This document shows, in pieces, positions 1 through 8,963 of a DNA stretch of 64,000 nucleotides (position 1 is its first letter; each line of letters begins with the position of its first letter). Both the position numbers and the translations under genes were made by a program. The stretch covers positions 1,054,001-1,118,000 of the forward strand of contig JAACMV010000030.1 of the NCBI GenBank assembly GCA_010909725.1, written 5' to 3'. The DNA is from Picochlorum sp. 'celeri'. Its lineage: Eukaryota; Chlorophyta; Trebouxiophyceae. Below the pieces are notes generated by a model. The model saw only the letters and a program-made list of their open reading frames with translations. It was not told the origin of the DNA and searched no databases.

Positions 1-771
1 GGGAACAGTAAAGGGATTCGGTGTCTGAATGCCCTTCTCCTGCGCCACCAACAGAAGAGGCAACGGAGCATCTTGATTCCGAAGAATAAGATTTGATAAA
101 CAGAATAATTTAGTTGCCGATTCAGCATTCGATGTCAATTGCCCCTGCACCTGTTCTACAAGCTCATCTCGTTTCAAACGCAATCTCTCTAGGTTTGATC
201 TCGCAGCAATTCTTTTATCGTTCCGTTCGGTGGGCCAGCCCACCCACCGTATAGATTTTGAAGATTCTTTATGAACCACTCCAATCGCATCCAACACATT
301 CAACGCATCGTACACGCGCCTTCTCACATTCTTCTCTTCCGGTGGCACATCCAAGACACCCACTTGATATTCCTGCTGCAGTTCCTTCACCAGCGCATCT
401 GCGATCTCATTATATGTCACACAGCGACGAGTCTCAATCAGTTCGCACAATCGCACGGTGAAATGCTTTAAACCGGTTTGACTCGCTGCTCCCGCAGCAG
501 CAGCTGTAGGACTGGTCGAAGGCTTTGCTGCCACGTCACCCATACTTCCATCTCTCGGGCCATCCTGCCCTCGGAATCCCTTGACAACCTCCAATTCGGA
601 CTGAACTTTTGGTACGTCGTGGTACACCTTGGATGCCAGTTCGAGACCCTTGGAGACAGACGCATCCCCGTCTGCCAGCCTGGACTCGGTAATTCCAAAT
701 TGATCGTACACCCGTTGCACGAGCTCTGTATCTAGTCCAATAGGACGTGCTGTTTTATCCTGAAATTGCAT
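1..771 (-). CDS. DP: DP-type transcription factor (E2F dimerization partner), 3' end cut by window
   Basis: 257 codons are open from the ATG at 771 to the window edge without a stop, so the C-terminus is missing. After an approximately 90-residue unstructured N-terminus comes a winged-helix DNA-binding region (GLKHFTVRLCELIE, then EKNVRRRVYDALNVLDAIG). The RRRVYD core is the DP/E2F DNA-contact motif. It is followed by SIRWVGWP and a leucine-rich dimerization helix (NLERLRLKRDELVEQV). The order and the IRW-x-GLP-like segment fit DP better than E2F. Known role: DP pairs with E2F to control G1/S genes in the nucleus. It is divergent from the coiled-coil gene at 1084, with about 310 bp between them. 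Other frames in this region are shadows. Confidence 0.85.
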   Translation of the reverse strand, partial: MQFQDKTARPIGLDTELVQRVYDQFGITESRLADGDASVSKGLELASKVYHDVPKVQSELEVVKGFRGQDGPRDGSMGDVAAKPSTSPTAAAAGAASQTGLKHFTVRLCELIETRRCVTYNEIADALVKELQQEYQVGVLDVPPEEKNVRRRVYDALNVLDAIGVVHKESSKSIRWVGWPTERNDKRIAARSNLERLRLKRDELVEQVQGQLTSNAESATKLFCLSNLILRNQDAPLPLLLVAQEKGIQTPNPFTVP

Positions 772-1083
772 CGTAACTTGAAAAGTACCCCCCTCTTGGT
801 TATTACGGATGGCGTCAGTCAAACCTCCTCCCGCGCAAGATGTGTGTTCCATGCTCCGTCAGATCTACCCTTCTCTGGAATACTATCTGAGCAATAAATT
901 GTTTTGCTTTTGCATAGAGTCCAATTTCTGTATCGAATCGAGAGTATCGCTGTAGGGCCGCTCTCCGTAATAAAAAAGTACGAAACGCTTGTCGTAATTG
1001 GATATATTATAAAAACGGTTGATCTCCTTTAGGACAAGGGTACCTCTGCCTGCCTCTTGTCATGATGACAACAAACAAATAAT
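772..1083. promoter_or_regulatory. Divergent intergenic region between DP and coiled-coil gene
   Basis: 312 bp without coding potential that I could support. It must hold the promoters of both the minus-strand DP gene and the plus-strand gene at 1084. An AT-rich stretch near 1002-1015 (tatattataaaaa) could serve as a TATA-like element for the plus-strand gene; this is inference only. Confidence 0.35.
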
Positions 1084-2742
1084 ATGGAGTTTGAATCCTT
1101 GCAAGAAAATAGACCACCACTTGGTGGAGATGCGAGGGGAATGCATCCTGCCGTTAGAGAACCGGTAACAGAGAGTTCAGCTTCCCATCTTCAGTTGACA
1201 CATTCTCTCGAACAATCCAAGCAAGGCATGAATAGAGGCAGGGCATTCGGAGATAGTATATCAAATACGGTGAATACGAGGAGGGGCACAGGCCTGAGCG
1301 ATTTGCACGATGCGATACGTTCTTTGAGGAAAGGGGGTCCCGCGCAAAACTTGCAGGAGACCCGGCCCGGCCACGCACATGCATACGTGGGCTCTAGGGG
1401 TGCAGTTGAGAAGGCTCGGACGCCATCAGCGCCCATGTTTGATTCTCAGGGGGATGTTGTGATGGGGGATGCAGTCATTACACCTGTTGTGTTGTCTGGG
1501 AAGAAGAATGATGTCGGTAGAGAGGATGTCTTCCAAACTCCAAAGGAAGGGTACGAGGGGAGTGATCCTGCAACAGAGGGGAAGAGATTAGCCCAGCAGA
1601 TGCAACGTGTGGCAGAACAATTAAGCAATTCACCCGTGGTGAGGCAATCAGAAGAGGAGGATGCAACAATCGTCATTAGAAATAGAGTGGTGCAGCAGCA
1701 TCCAGTGAGGCGGTTGGATTCTGCATCGACGGAGGAAAGGCCCAAGCCAGTGGCTCGTCGATGCTCTATTTTAGCAGATGGGGTGGCTCCTATATTGGAT
1801 CTGAATGGGTTCGATGCACATGGAGACCAGCGGAGAAACAGCATAGCAACGCCAGTGATTCGGTCCAAATTGTCGCCTGAGAATGAAAGGCCGATGCCAA
1901 AGGCGTTAGATGCTACAGCAGGAAATTTGGAGAAGCTTCAAAAGCATATACAAGAGTTAGAAATGGAAAAGGAGGAGGCCACGTCCTTGTTGGAAAGTTA
2001 CCAAGGATCTATAGCAAAGCTTCAGGATGCATACTCAAAAGACACCTTGACGCTGAAAAATGAGAATAAACTCATGGAGACGGAGGTTGAAAGACTTCGA
2101 AAAGAGAGACAACAAATCCACGATCAATTCTCTGTGCTGTACAACAGGAAGTATTTGCCCCTGAAGCAGGAAGCAACTGCCCTGCGTGAGAGTGTCAAGC
2201 TGATGCAGGAGCGCACGGAAAATTTGAACTCTGCCCAAGATGAAATCCAGCTCCTTCGGAATGAGATTGAAACTTTGAAGAAGTCAGAAGAAGCGTTAAG
2301 AAATTCGGTTGAGGCTGCAGAAGCCCGTGCACAGGCTGCTGTTGAATCAGAACAGCTGGTCCATGGCAGGTTGGAGAGTGAGAGACAGAAAGATGGTCGT
2401 AAAATTAGCCAGCTCGAAGAGCAGATTAGAGTTCTTGAATCTGAACGAGATACTAATCAAGGTGAGATCGACCGACTGAAGGAGAAGTATGATTCGCTCC
2501 GCCAGCATCTCGAAGAGAGCATGCATAGATGCGAGGTTGCATGTGCGGGATATGAGCGCAAAAAGTTGGAAGTAAACGCCAGAGAGGAAGAAGTGTATAC
2601 CCTTCAAGTCGAGAACAAAGAATTGAGAAAACGGTTGGATGACTACCGCGCGGAGAATGAGAAGTTTTATCACACCAGAGAAAAGTATAGGGCGCAAATT
2701 CGACTTCTGATGTCAGAGAGAAGGGGGCAAGAAGGATCTTAA
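1084..2742 (+). CDS. Coiled-coil protein of unknown function
   Basis: 552-residue intronless reading frame from ATG 1084 to TAA. Residues 1 to about 280 are polar and low in hydrophobics, suggesting disorder. Residues about 285-545 are a nearly continuous heptad-rich coiled coil (for example LQKHIQELEMEKEEATSLLE and LEEQIRVLESERDTNQGEI). No catalytic motif, signal peptide or membrane span is visible. Length and layout resemble cytoskeletal or centrosomal scaffold proteins, but I cannot name a family; a TACC-like C-terminus was considered and not convincing. The stop lies 84 bp upstream of the protease gene at 2827. Confidence 0.7.
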   Translation: MEFESLQENRPPLGGDARGMHPAVREPVTESSASHLQLTHSLEQSKQGMNRGRAFGDSISNTVNTRRGTGLSDLHDAIRSLRKGGPAQNLQETRPGHAHAYVGSRGAVEKARTPSAPMFDSQGDVVMGDAVITPVVLSGKKNDVGREDVFQTPKEGYEGSDPATEGKRLAQQMQRVAEQLSNSPVVRQSEEEDATIVIRNRVVQQHPVRRLDSASTEERPKPVARRCSILADGVAPILDLNGFDAHGDQRRNSIATPVIRSKLSPENERPMPKALDATAGNLEKLQKHIQELEMEKEEATSLLESYQGSIAKLQDAYSKDTLTLKNENKLMETEVERLRKERQQIHDQFSVLYNRKYLPLKQEATALRESVKLMQERTENLNSAQDEIQLLRNEIETLKKSEEALRNSVEAAEARAQAAVESEQLVHGRLESERQKDGRKISQLEEQIRVLESERDTNQGEIDRLKEKYDSLRQHLEESMHRCEVACAGYERKKLEVNAREEEVYTLQVENKELRKRLDDYRAENEKFYHTREKYRAQIRLLMSERRGQEGS

Positions 2743-2826
2743 GGTACAGGGTGCCCACCCATACACGATAACGACACGTCCTTCTTCTTTTGTAAAAGTT
2801 GGAAAATGTAAGAGTTTCCGTCACGA

Positions 2827-4207
2827 ATGACATCCAAGAAATTTGTCCTCGAATGCAAGTCGGTTGCTCTGCTGCTGGTCCTCTTGGCAGTCCTGCCGTT
2901 GCCTTGTGTTGTCGTAGCTTCACCAGGTAAAGAACCGAAAGGGATAACCTTTTTCTCCTCAATCTCCCATATTTCATTTCTAAAAGACGAGAATGCTTTG
3001 AAAGATCTGTATCTTTTTTCTCGCAGGTCTGTTGGATGCACCAGTCAACCGAGTCAATCTGAGGAAAAAAAGAGCACATATTGAGGCTGAACCACCCTCT
3101 ACATTTTTCCGCTTTGCACAAAGATCTCTGGATGGCCTCGAGGCATTCGGTTCGCGATATTCTTACGGGGCCATCCAGAGGTCAAGTTCGCCAGGAGACC
3201 GAGTGGCATATGGGGCACCCGCTGCAAAAGGACAGTTTCCATTCGCTGTTCGATTGGAAATAGAGAAGAAAAACGGAAAATTATCTCTTTGCGGAGGGTC
3301 CCTCGTGTCCCCAAAGGTTGTCCTGACAGCTGCACATTGCCTGTATGAGACTGATGGAAGCTCTAAAGCTGAGGAAATCACGGCAATCATCGACGATAGA
3401 ATTGTCCATGGAGAGTCGTATTTCTGTCCCGAATTTTCTCCTAGGACTCGAAAAGACTATTATGCTGACCTTGCCCTGATTTTGCTGGAGGAAGAAGTGT
3501 CTGGTGCTGAGAAAGGCCTTATTCGCCTAGACAATGGCACTATAGAGGTTGAGGATGGAAAGAAACTGGTTGCTCTCGGTTGGGGCCACACCGAGGAACA
3601 TTTTCTATCAGAATCTCTGCTATATACCGATATTCCGTATATAAGTCGCAGGAAATTTTCAAAGTGGATCAAAGACGTCTCGAAGACTGCAAAATGGCTA
3701 TCAGGCTTTGATATTGAACAGGACAAAATTGTGGCAGGACTGGATAAAAGCAGAAAAGACACGTGTGCTGGGGATTCAGGAGGGCCTCTGATAATAAAGA
3801 AAAGGAATGCGTGGGTGCAGATTGGCATCACATCATATGGTCTGGTAGAAGTCTGTGGACACGATCAGATGAATGTTGGTATGTATACTTCAGTTTCTCA
3901 TTGGAAGAATTGGATTGCAGACGTCTTGGCCGTATACAATATGAACAGCGATTTGGATGAGAAAAAGTACACCCGTAGCAATAGCAAACCTATATCCAAA
4001 TGCCTTAGAGGCAAAGCATTCAAGGCTATGTCCTCCTCGTTGGCTGACTGCTGCAACAGTTGTAAATCCAGCAGAGGGTGGTCCTGCCTTGCATGGTCAT
4101 GGTCCAAGTCAAAACAGGAATGCAAATTGTTCGACTCGCGTCCAGACGCTAGAGCAGGAAGGGACAAATGCATGTCTGGATATATAGAGCTCGAAGTTAA
4201 CCATTGA
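2827..4207 (+). CDS. Secreted trypsin-like serine protease (S1A) with C-terminal PAN/apple-like domain
   Basis: Exons 2827-2926 and 3027-4207, phase-1 intron with donor gtaaag, 426 residues. Exon 1 encodes a signal peptide (hydrophobic core ALLLVLLAVLPLPCVVVAS), and the intron falls just after it. A propeptide with RKKR precedes the S1 domain. The triad is complete: His137 in LTAAHC, Asp181 in DLALI, Ser284 in GDSGGP. The Asp of DTCAGDS sits at the S1-pocket position 189, predicting cleavage after Lys/Arg. The last 70 residues are cysteine-rich (KCLRG, CCNSCKSS, WSCLAW, ECKLF) in the spacing of PAN/apple domains, which bind proteins or glycans. The cysteine-rich tail is absent from the paralogue downstream. 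Substrate unknown. Confidence 0.85.
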
Positions 4208-4440
4208 TTCACGCAGCAATAAATGACAACTACATTACTTGTAACACCCTGGTATTTTTTTAGTCTGACGGATCCATTCCATGTATGGATCCATATGGAA
4301 CTCTGGGCAGAAGGTGGATGGGCAGCTGACAAGTGATCCGCGGCCTACGTGTTGAGGTGCAAAAGGTTGAATCTTTCGTCTTTTGAAGCATCAAAATAAA
4401 TATCAAACATTATATATTGCCGAAAAATTAGGGGAATATC

Positions 4441-5658
4441 ATGGGAAAGGGTACTCTCTGGTTGTTCGCAACCTTGACTGTCCTATTTACCACAAGACCA
4501 ACTTATGGTGCGCTAGAGGCTCGCTTTGACACACTGCAGGCCATAGTGAGTATTACAGAAGTATTTGATCGCGTAATGAATCCATATGAGTGCAGGGAAA
4601 GTCGCAGGAGCGGAACACTTCACGTTGGACACAAAGGGGGGCCAAGAGTTCACAGGACTCGGTACTGACCCCTCCCTCATTCGAAAGGACTTCGACACGT
4701 CTCCCCTGAGAGAACTAGCTTTGAAATCAACTGAAATGTATGTGTTTTCCCCTGTTCCTCCGTAGAGTGTGCAGCGATGCACGACGCGTTTTGAGCGGTC
4801 AAAGAGGCTAACGACGCGGTGTTGAACTACTGCAGATCCCAGAATGCGAGCTATCAAGAGATTCCGGAGCTGATCAATGGAACAAGTAGTTTAGCTAGAA
4901 TAGCATATGGCAAGAGCGTGCCGAAAGGAGTCATGCCCTTTGCTGTCTTCCTCGAAATTGAGGCTGCAGATGGAGTATACAATTGTGGTGGAACACTCAT
5001 CGGAAAAGAAACCGTCTTGACAGCCGCCCACTGCTTCTTTGATGAATTTGGATACTTGGCGGCATATTCCGCCGTGGCAGTTGTCGGAGAGCGGGTGATT
5101 AAGAGATCAAACAAGCTGTATGAAGTTACTGATGTCGTCAAACCAAGTGGATTCAACCCAGCATTTTCATACGAATTATTTGGCGATATAGCAATCATCA
5201 AACTCGGTTCCAGACCAAATAGAAAGCCCATGAAACTTGGATCCAAGAAGACATCGGTCCCAAAATGGTACATCACAGCTGGCTGGGGTCTGACTGAGGA
5301 CAACAGAAGGGCCTCTGAAGTGCTCCAGTATGCCGCCGTGCCAAGCCTGTCCATCCGCCAGGTTCAAGCATGGACCCAAAATATAGGAGCATACTACTCC
5401 ATGGAAGTGGACCACATCGCAGCTGGCTTGGGAAGTGATAGGGCAGACTCTTGCCAGGGAGACTCGGGTGGGCCTCTATTCAAGCCAGGCAAGCAATATT
5501 CAAACTCCGAGTCATCCACTGATATTCTCATGGGAGTTGTATCGTATGGACTCTCTTCTAGATGTGGCCTCAAGAACAGAAACGTAGGATTTTACACAAG
5601 TGTGCCATACTGGAGGTCCTGGATTTTGAGCCAAATGAAAAAGAGGGGATGGAAATAA
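4441..5658 (+). CDS. Secreted trypsin-like serine protease (S1A), tandem paralogue
   Basis: Modelled as exons 4441-4507, 4596-4737 and 4836-5658, 343 residues. Exon 1 encodes a signal peptide (MGKGTLWLFATLTVLFTTRP). The intron-1 donor gtgcgc and acceptor tgcag restore frame and match the donor style of the window. Intron 2 (gtatgt to tgcag) has a ctaac branch-like site. An alternative donor at 4546 (gtgagt) breaks the frame. Catalytic motifs LTAAHC, GDIAIIKL and DSCQGDSGGP are intact, including the S1-pocket Asp, so trypsin-like specificity is expected. Unlike the upstream paralogue it ends right after the protease domain (WRSWILSQMKKRGWK). The first two exon borders are the least certain part. 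Confidence 0.75.
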
Positions 5659-5869
5659 ATAAAATGTGTTTCATAATATTAAATGTTTGTTATTTTTATC
5701 CATACAAATGTATCCATTTTTTACTCCATGTCAAAGTTTAAGATTTTTGAATTCAATCTTCATATCTTTTACAAGGAACTTTCCGTTGTTGAGTCGTTGA
5801 CAGTTCAAACCAGAGACCGGTCGTTCGCGTCTACATTATTTATGTTTTCGTCTCACTTTCAAGAAAAAT

Positions 5870-8005
5870 ATGACGAATGATGCCAAGGATAAAGCTCTTT
5901 TCCTGCTCAAGCTGTCTGAGCAAGAACCGCATAACAATGTCTTCAGGGACATGTTGGAAACCATCAAGCATCGCTGGGAATCCTCAGTGGATGAGATTGG
6001 CAGATGCTTAATGAATTCATTTGAATCCTCGTGTAATTTGAAGCGTGTCCTGCGCCTGTGGAATGCTGATTTCATGATTGCCTTGAAGGATTTATTGCAT
6101 ACAATAGCACCAAGGGTATGGAGAGAGGATAGTCCATATTGTGGTGGATTTGCAAAATGGAGAGGGAATGATGAGTTTAAACAGGCTTGGGGGGATGGAG
6201 CTGAGGTGGCGCACATATATTTTTGTCTTGAGGTTTTCAGGATGTGTCAGCAGAAGAAGTTTTGCTTTCCAACTGCCATGGACATGGTGCACCATCTCAG
6301 AAGCAGCACGCAGAAGTCTGTGAGGGGTCTTTTGTCCGAGGAGGAGAGAAGGACGTATGTTCGAGAGGCTAGGGAGTGGAAAGAACGACAAGAAAGACTA
6401 GGAAGTTATTGGGAGGAAGTGGTGGCACGGCCAGAGTCTATAAGCATCATGCGGGAACACATGATGCACATGAGTGTTGTTCGCTGCTTTGTCAAGAAAG
6501 TGACCAAGGGCGCCATGCGCGACCCTGTCTGCCGGATAGATGGGAAATGTATGACTTGGGAAGAAATTGTCATGCATGTTGGGGAGGATCCAGCCATGAG
6601 AGGGAAGTCTGCCTGGAAAAAGGCAGATCGCATGAGGGTTTTGGCTCGAGAGCATGGAGTGAAACCTCCAAACAAAGTATGGTCCGATGAGGAAACACAC
6701 GAGTTGATTGACTTTGTGATGAAGACGCAGACTGGCCCAGGTTTCTGGTGTGAGGTTTTTGCGCAATGGAAGGCCACAAACAGGACATGCACGACCTACT
6801 CTCCCACTCAACTGCGCGAGAGATACAGAAGTCTTCATAATAATATTACTGGGAAAGCCCGTGCAAGACACGACTTGGTGTTAAAGGAAGAACAGATTGA
6901 GTTTATCCGTTCTCATTTTGAAAGTCTCAGCTGGCATAAGCAAAAGAATTCCACACCAGTCCCAATTGACCTTTGTCATCATATGGAAAGCAAACTACCA
7001 CGGGGACACGTGGAGTGGAATGATATTATCACGATCGTGGAGGGTGAACCAGCGCTTCAAGGCGCAAATGTATTTCGGAAAGTGCAGTGCATGAAAAAGT
7101 TGGCTCAACGGCATGGCGTCAAAGCTCCACCAATCACCGATGAATGGACTGAAGCAGATACAAGAGATTTGATCCGGTTGGTCATGCAAACGCCTGATTC
7201 TATATGCTTTTGGGAAGATATTTTTAATCAATGGAAGATGATCCGGAAAGACACCACCGTCTACTCTCCAGATCAGCTGCAAAATCGATACAGAATGCTT
7301 CACGGCAATGTTATGTTGAAGACAAGAAGACAGGCTGATTTGGTCCTACCCCAGGAAGAGATTGACTTTATACGCTCTCACCCACTTGTTCACTCTAGGT
7401 GCCGAACACCAGAAGGAGACACTGATGCAAAGCCTCTGCAGCAAGCAAAATCACGGTATGGAGTTCTCTCTGAGGAGGCTCGACTTGGACAGCTCAAGGA
7501 GTATGTCCGACAGGAGAGGCAATGGCATGCTCATGACCCTTCCTACGTGGTCTTGAGGCCAACAGAAGACTCGTATAACATGAATTACCGACGGGAAAAA
7601 TTTGGAAAAAATCCCTCATGGTGGAAGGTTGACCAATTTTTTAAAGAAGCAGAATTAGAGCAGCGCTTGTCCTATTGGATCAATAATCTGGTGTCTTTTG
7701 CGCAAGGAAAGAATGGGGCGGAAAAGAGCGAATACTTTCAAAAGCAGTGCGCTGGATTACTTAAAAAAGTTGGACAGGTACTTCAGTATGAAGAGGATGA
7801 CTGGTGGTCCCTGGAGAAGTACTTGAAGCCTCCTCCAGGAGGTATATCTGATGAAAATACAAATCCAAAACCCACCGGTCCTGAAGTTATATCTGTTCGA
7901 AATGAAATCCTCCTTCCAACGAAATCAGGAAGGGCCAGAACAAGGCCATCATGGCTTGAGGACACAGTCATACTTCGGCCAAACAGACAGCCTAGGGTTG
8001 ATTGA
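5870..8005 (+). CDS. Protein with two tandem Myb/SANT-like modules, function unknown
   Basis: 711-residue intronless frame from the ATG at 5870. An internal duplication of about 120 residues is obvious: residues about 227-349 and 381-503 share the order WEEIV/WNDII, EDPAMRG/EPALQG, a lysine-rich helix ending LA-HGVK, then VWSDEETHELIDFVM/EWTEADTRDLIRLVM, FWCEVFAQWK/FWEDIFNQWK, YSPTQLRERYRSLH/YSPDQLQNRYRMLH and EQIEFIRSH/EEIDFIRSH. The spaced tryptophans and the RYR-LH helix recall Myb/SANT or trihelix DNA-binding folds, so a nuclear DNA-binding role is plausible but inferred. Residues 1-220 and 510-711 have no recognised domain. Not a family I can name. Confidence 0.75.
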   Translation: MTNDAKDKALFLLKLSEQEPHNNVFRDMLETIKHRWESSVDEIGRCLMNSFESSCNLKRVLRLWNADFMIALKDLLHTIAPRVWREDSPYCGGFAKWRGNDEFKQAWGDGAEVAHIYFCLEVFRMCQQKKFCFPTAMDMVHHLRSSTQKSVRGLLSEEERRTYVREAREWKERQERLGSYWEEVVARPESISIMREHMMHMSVVRCFVKKVTKGAMRDPVCRIDGKCMTWEEIVMHVGEDPAMRGKSAWKKADRMRVLAREHGVKPPNKVWSDEETHELIDFVMKTQTGPGFWCEVFAQWKATNRTCTTYSPTQLRERYRSLHNNITGKARARHDLVLKEEQIEFIRSHFESLSWHKQKNSTPVPIDLCHHMESKLPRGHVEWNDIITIVEGEPALQGANVFRKVQCMKKLAQRHGVKAPPITDEWTEADTRDLIRLVMQTPDSICFWEDIFNQWKMIRKDTTVYSPDQLQNRYRMLHGNVMLKTRRQADLVLPQEEIDFIRSHPLVHSRCRTPEGDTDAKPLQQAKSRYGVLSEEARLGQLKEYVRQERQWHAHDPSYVVLRPTEDSYNMNYRREKFGKNPSWWKVDQFFKEAELEQRLSYWINNLVSFAQGKNGAEKSEYFQKQCAGLLKKVGQVLQYEEDDWWSLEKYLKPPPGGISDENTNPKPTGPEVISVRNEILLPTKSGRARTRPSWLEDTVILRPNRQPRVD

Positions 8006-8100
8006 AAAAAATGTGCATACTTTTTTCATTGAAACTTTGAAATTAATTGTTGTAAAGGTCAAGCAATAGAAGAAAAAGCGGTGAATAATAGTTGTGCCAG

Positions 8101-8919
8101 ATGGTGGATGAGAAAATGCTGCAATTTACAATAACGTTACTTCTCATGTTTTTTGGCGCCTACGGGGCCGCGTATATTCCTTTTGCTTGGGATGTGAGTG
8201 ATAAACAAATAAATATTATATCTAGCTTAGGTGGAGGACTCATGATTGGCAGTTGCTTGGCTGTCGTCATTCCGGAAGGGTTTGCAAGTTTTTCTGGTCA
8301 CCACGATCACCACGACTCTGATGTGGGCGAGATTCCAGAGGGTTTTGCTGGGATTGCGCTTGTGGTGGGGTTCTTGGGAATGTATTTACTGGATCAAATG
8401 CAGGCAGATCATCCTCACGGATGCTGTGCTCACAGGAAGAGCGGGGACGAGGAGGACAAGGTGCCTCAACGTCGGCCAGAGAAGGCAATTACTGGTTTGC
8501 TGATTCACTGCATTGCCGACGGTGTTGCAATGGGCTCGGCATTCTTAAGCGGGAACTCATCAGTGACTTTGATTTTAGGCACAGCCATGGTGCTGCATAA
8601 AGCACCGATGGCGTTCGGGCTTTCGTCGTTTCTGATCAGCTCGGGGTGGACGTGGGAAAGATCTGCAAGCACATTGCTGCTATTTTCGAGCATGGCACCC
8701 GCAGCGACAGTCGTGACGTATATTGTATTGCAGATTCTTCCTTTATTTGGCGGTGAGCAATCAATTGCTCTGGCGATACTATTCAGTGGAGGTACCTTTT
8801 TGCATGCAGCAACAATGCATATTTTACCCGAAGTTACTATTGGGAGAAATCTAGATTTGCTCTTTTTAAGTATTGGTGCCTTGGCCCCGCCTCTTTTGTC
8901 TTGGGGACATTCGCATTAA
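8101..8919 (+). CDS. ZIP9: ZIP-family zinc transporter, ZIP9 (SLC39A9) type
   Basis: 272 residues from ATG 8101; an ATG 15 nt downstream is an alternative. Multiple membrane helices are seen. The helix-4 metal site reads HCIADGVAMGSA and helix 5 HKAPMAFGLSS; the HKAP form in place of HEIPHE is characteristic of ZIP9. A histidine cluster (GHHDHHDSD) and a second loop (HPHGCCAHRK) are the usual cytosolic metal-sensing loops. Family role: import of zinc into the cytosol across the plasma membrane, trans-Golgi or secretory membranes. The stop at 8919 converges on the RBR ligase stop 44 bp away. Confidence 0.9.
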   Translation: MVDEKMLQFTITLLLMFFGAYGAAYIPFAWDVSDKQINIISSLGGGLMIGSCLAVVIPEGFASFSGHHDHHDSDVGEIPEGFAGIALVVGFLGMYLLDQMQADHPHGCCAHRKSGDEEDKVPQRRPEKAITGLLIHCIADGVAMGSAFLSGNSSVTLILGTAMVLHKAPMAFGLSSFLISSGWTWERSASTLLLFSSMAPAATVVTYIVLQILPLFGGEQSIALAILFSGGTFLHAATMHILPEVTIGRNLDLLFLSIGALAPPLLSWGHSH

Positions 8920-8963
8920 TTTCATTAGTTGATGATTGTAAAATTACTATCGTGCAGAAACAG

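Noticed and set aside
1446..2697. Several minus-strand frames of 60-140 residues opposite the first coiled-coil gene
   Set aside because: Shadows of a long heptad-rich coding frame; they lack start context and domains.
4546..4595. gtgagt donor at 4546 for intron 1 of the second protease
   Set aside because: It gives phase 0 and a premature stop in exon 2; the gtgcgc donor at 4508 keeps the frame.
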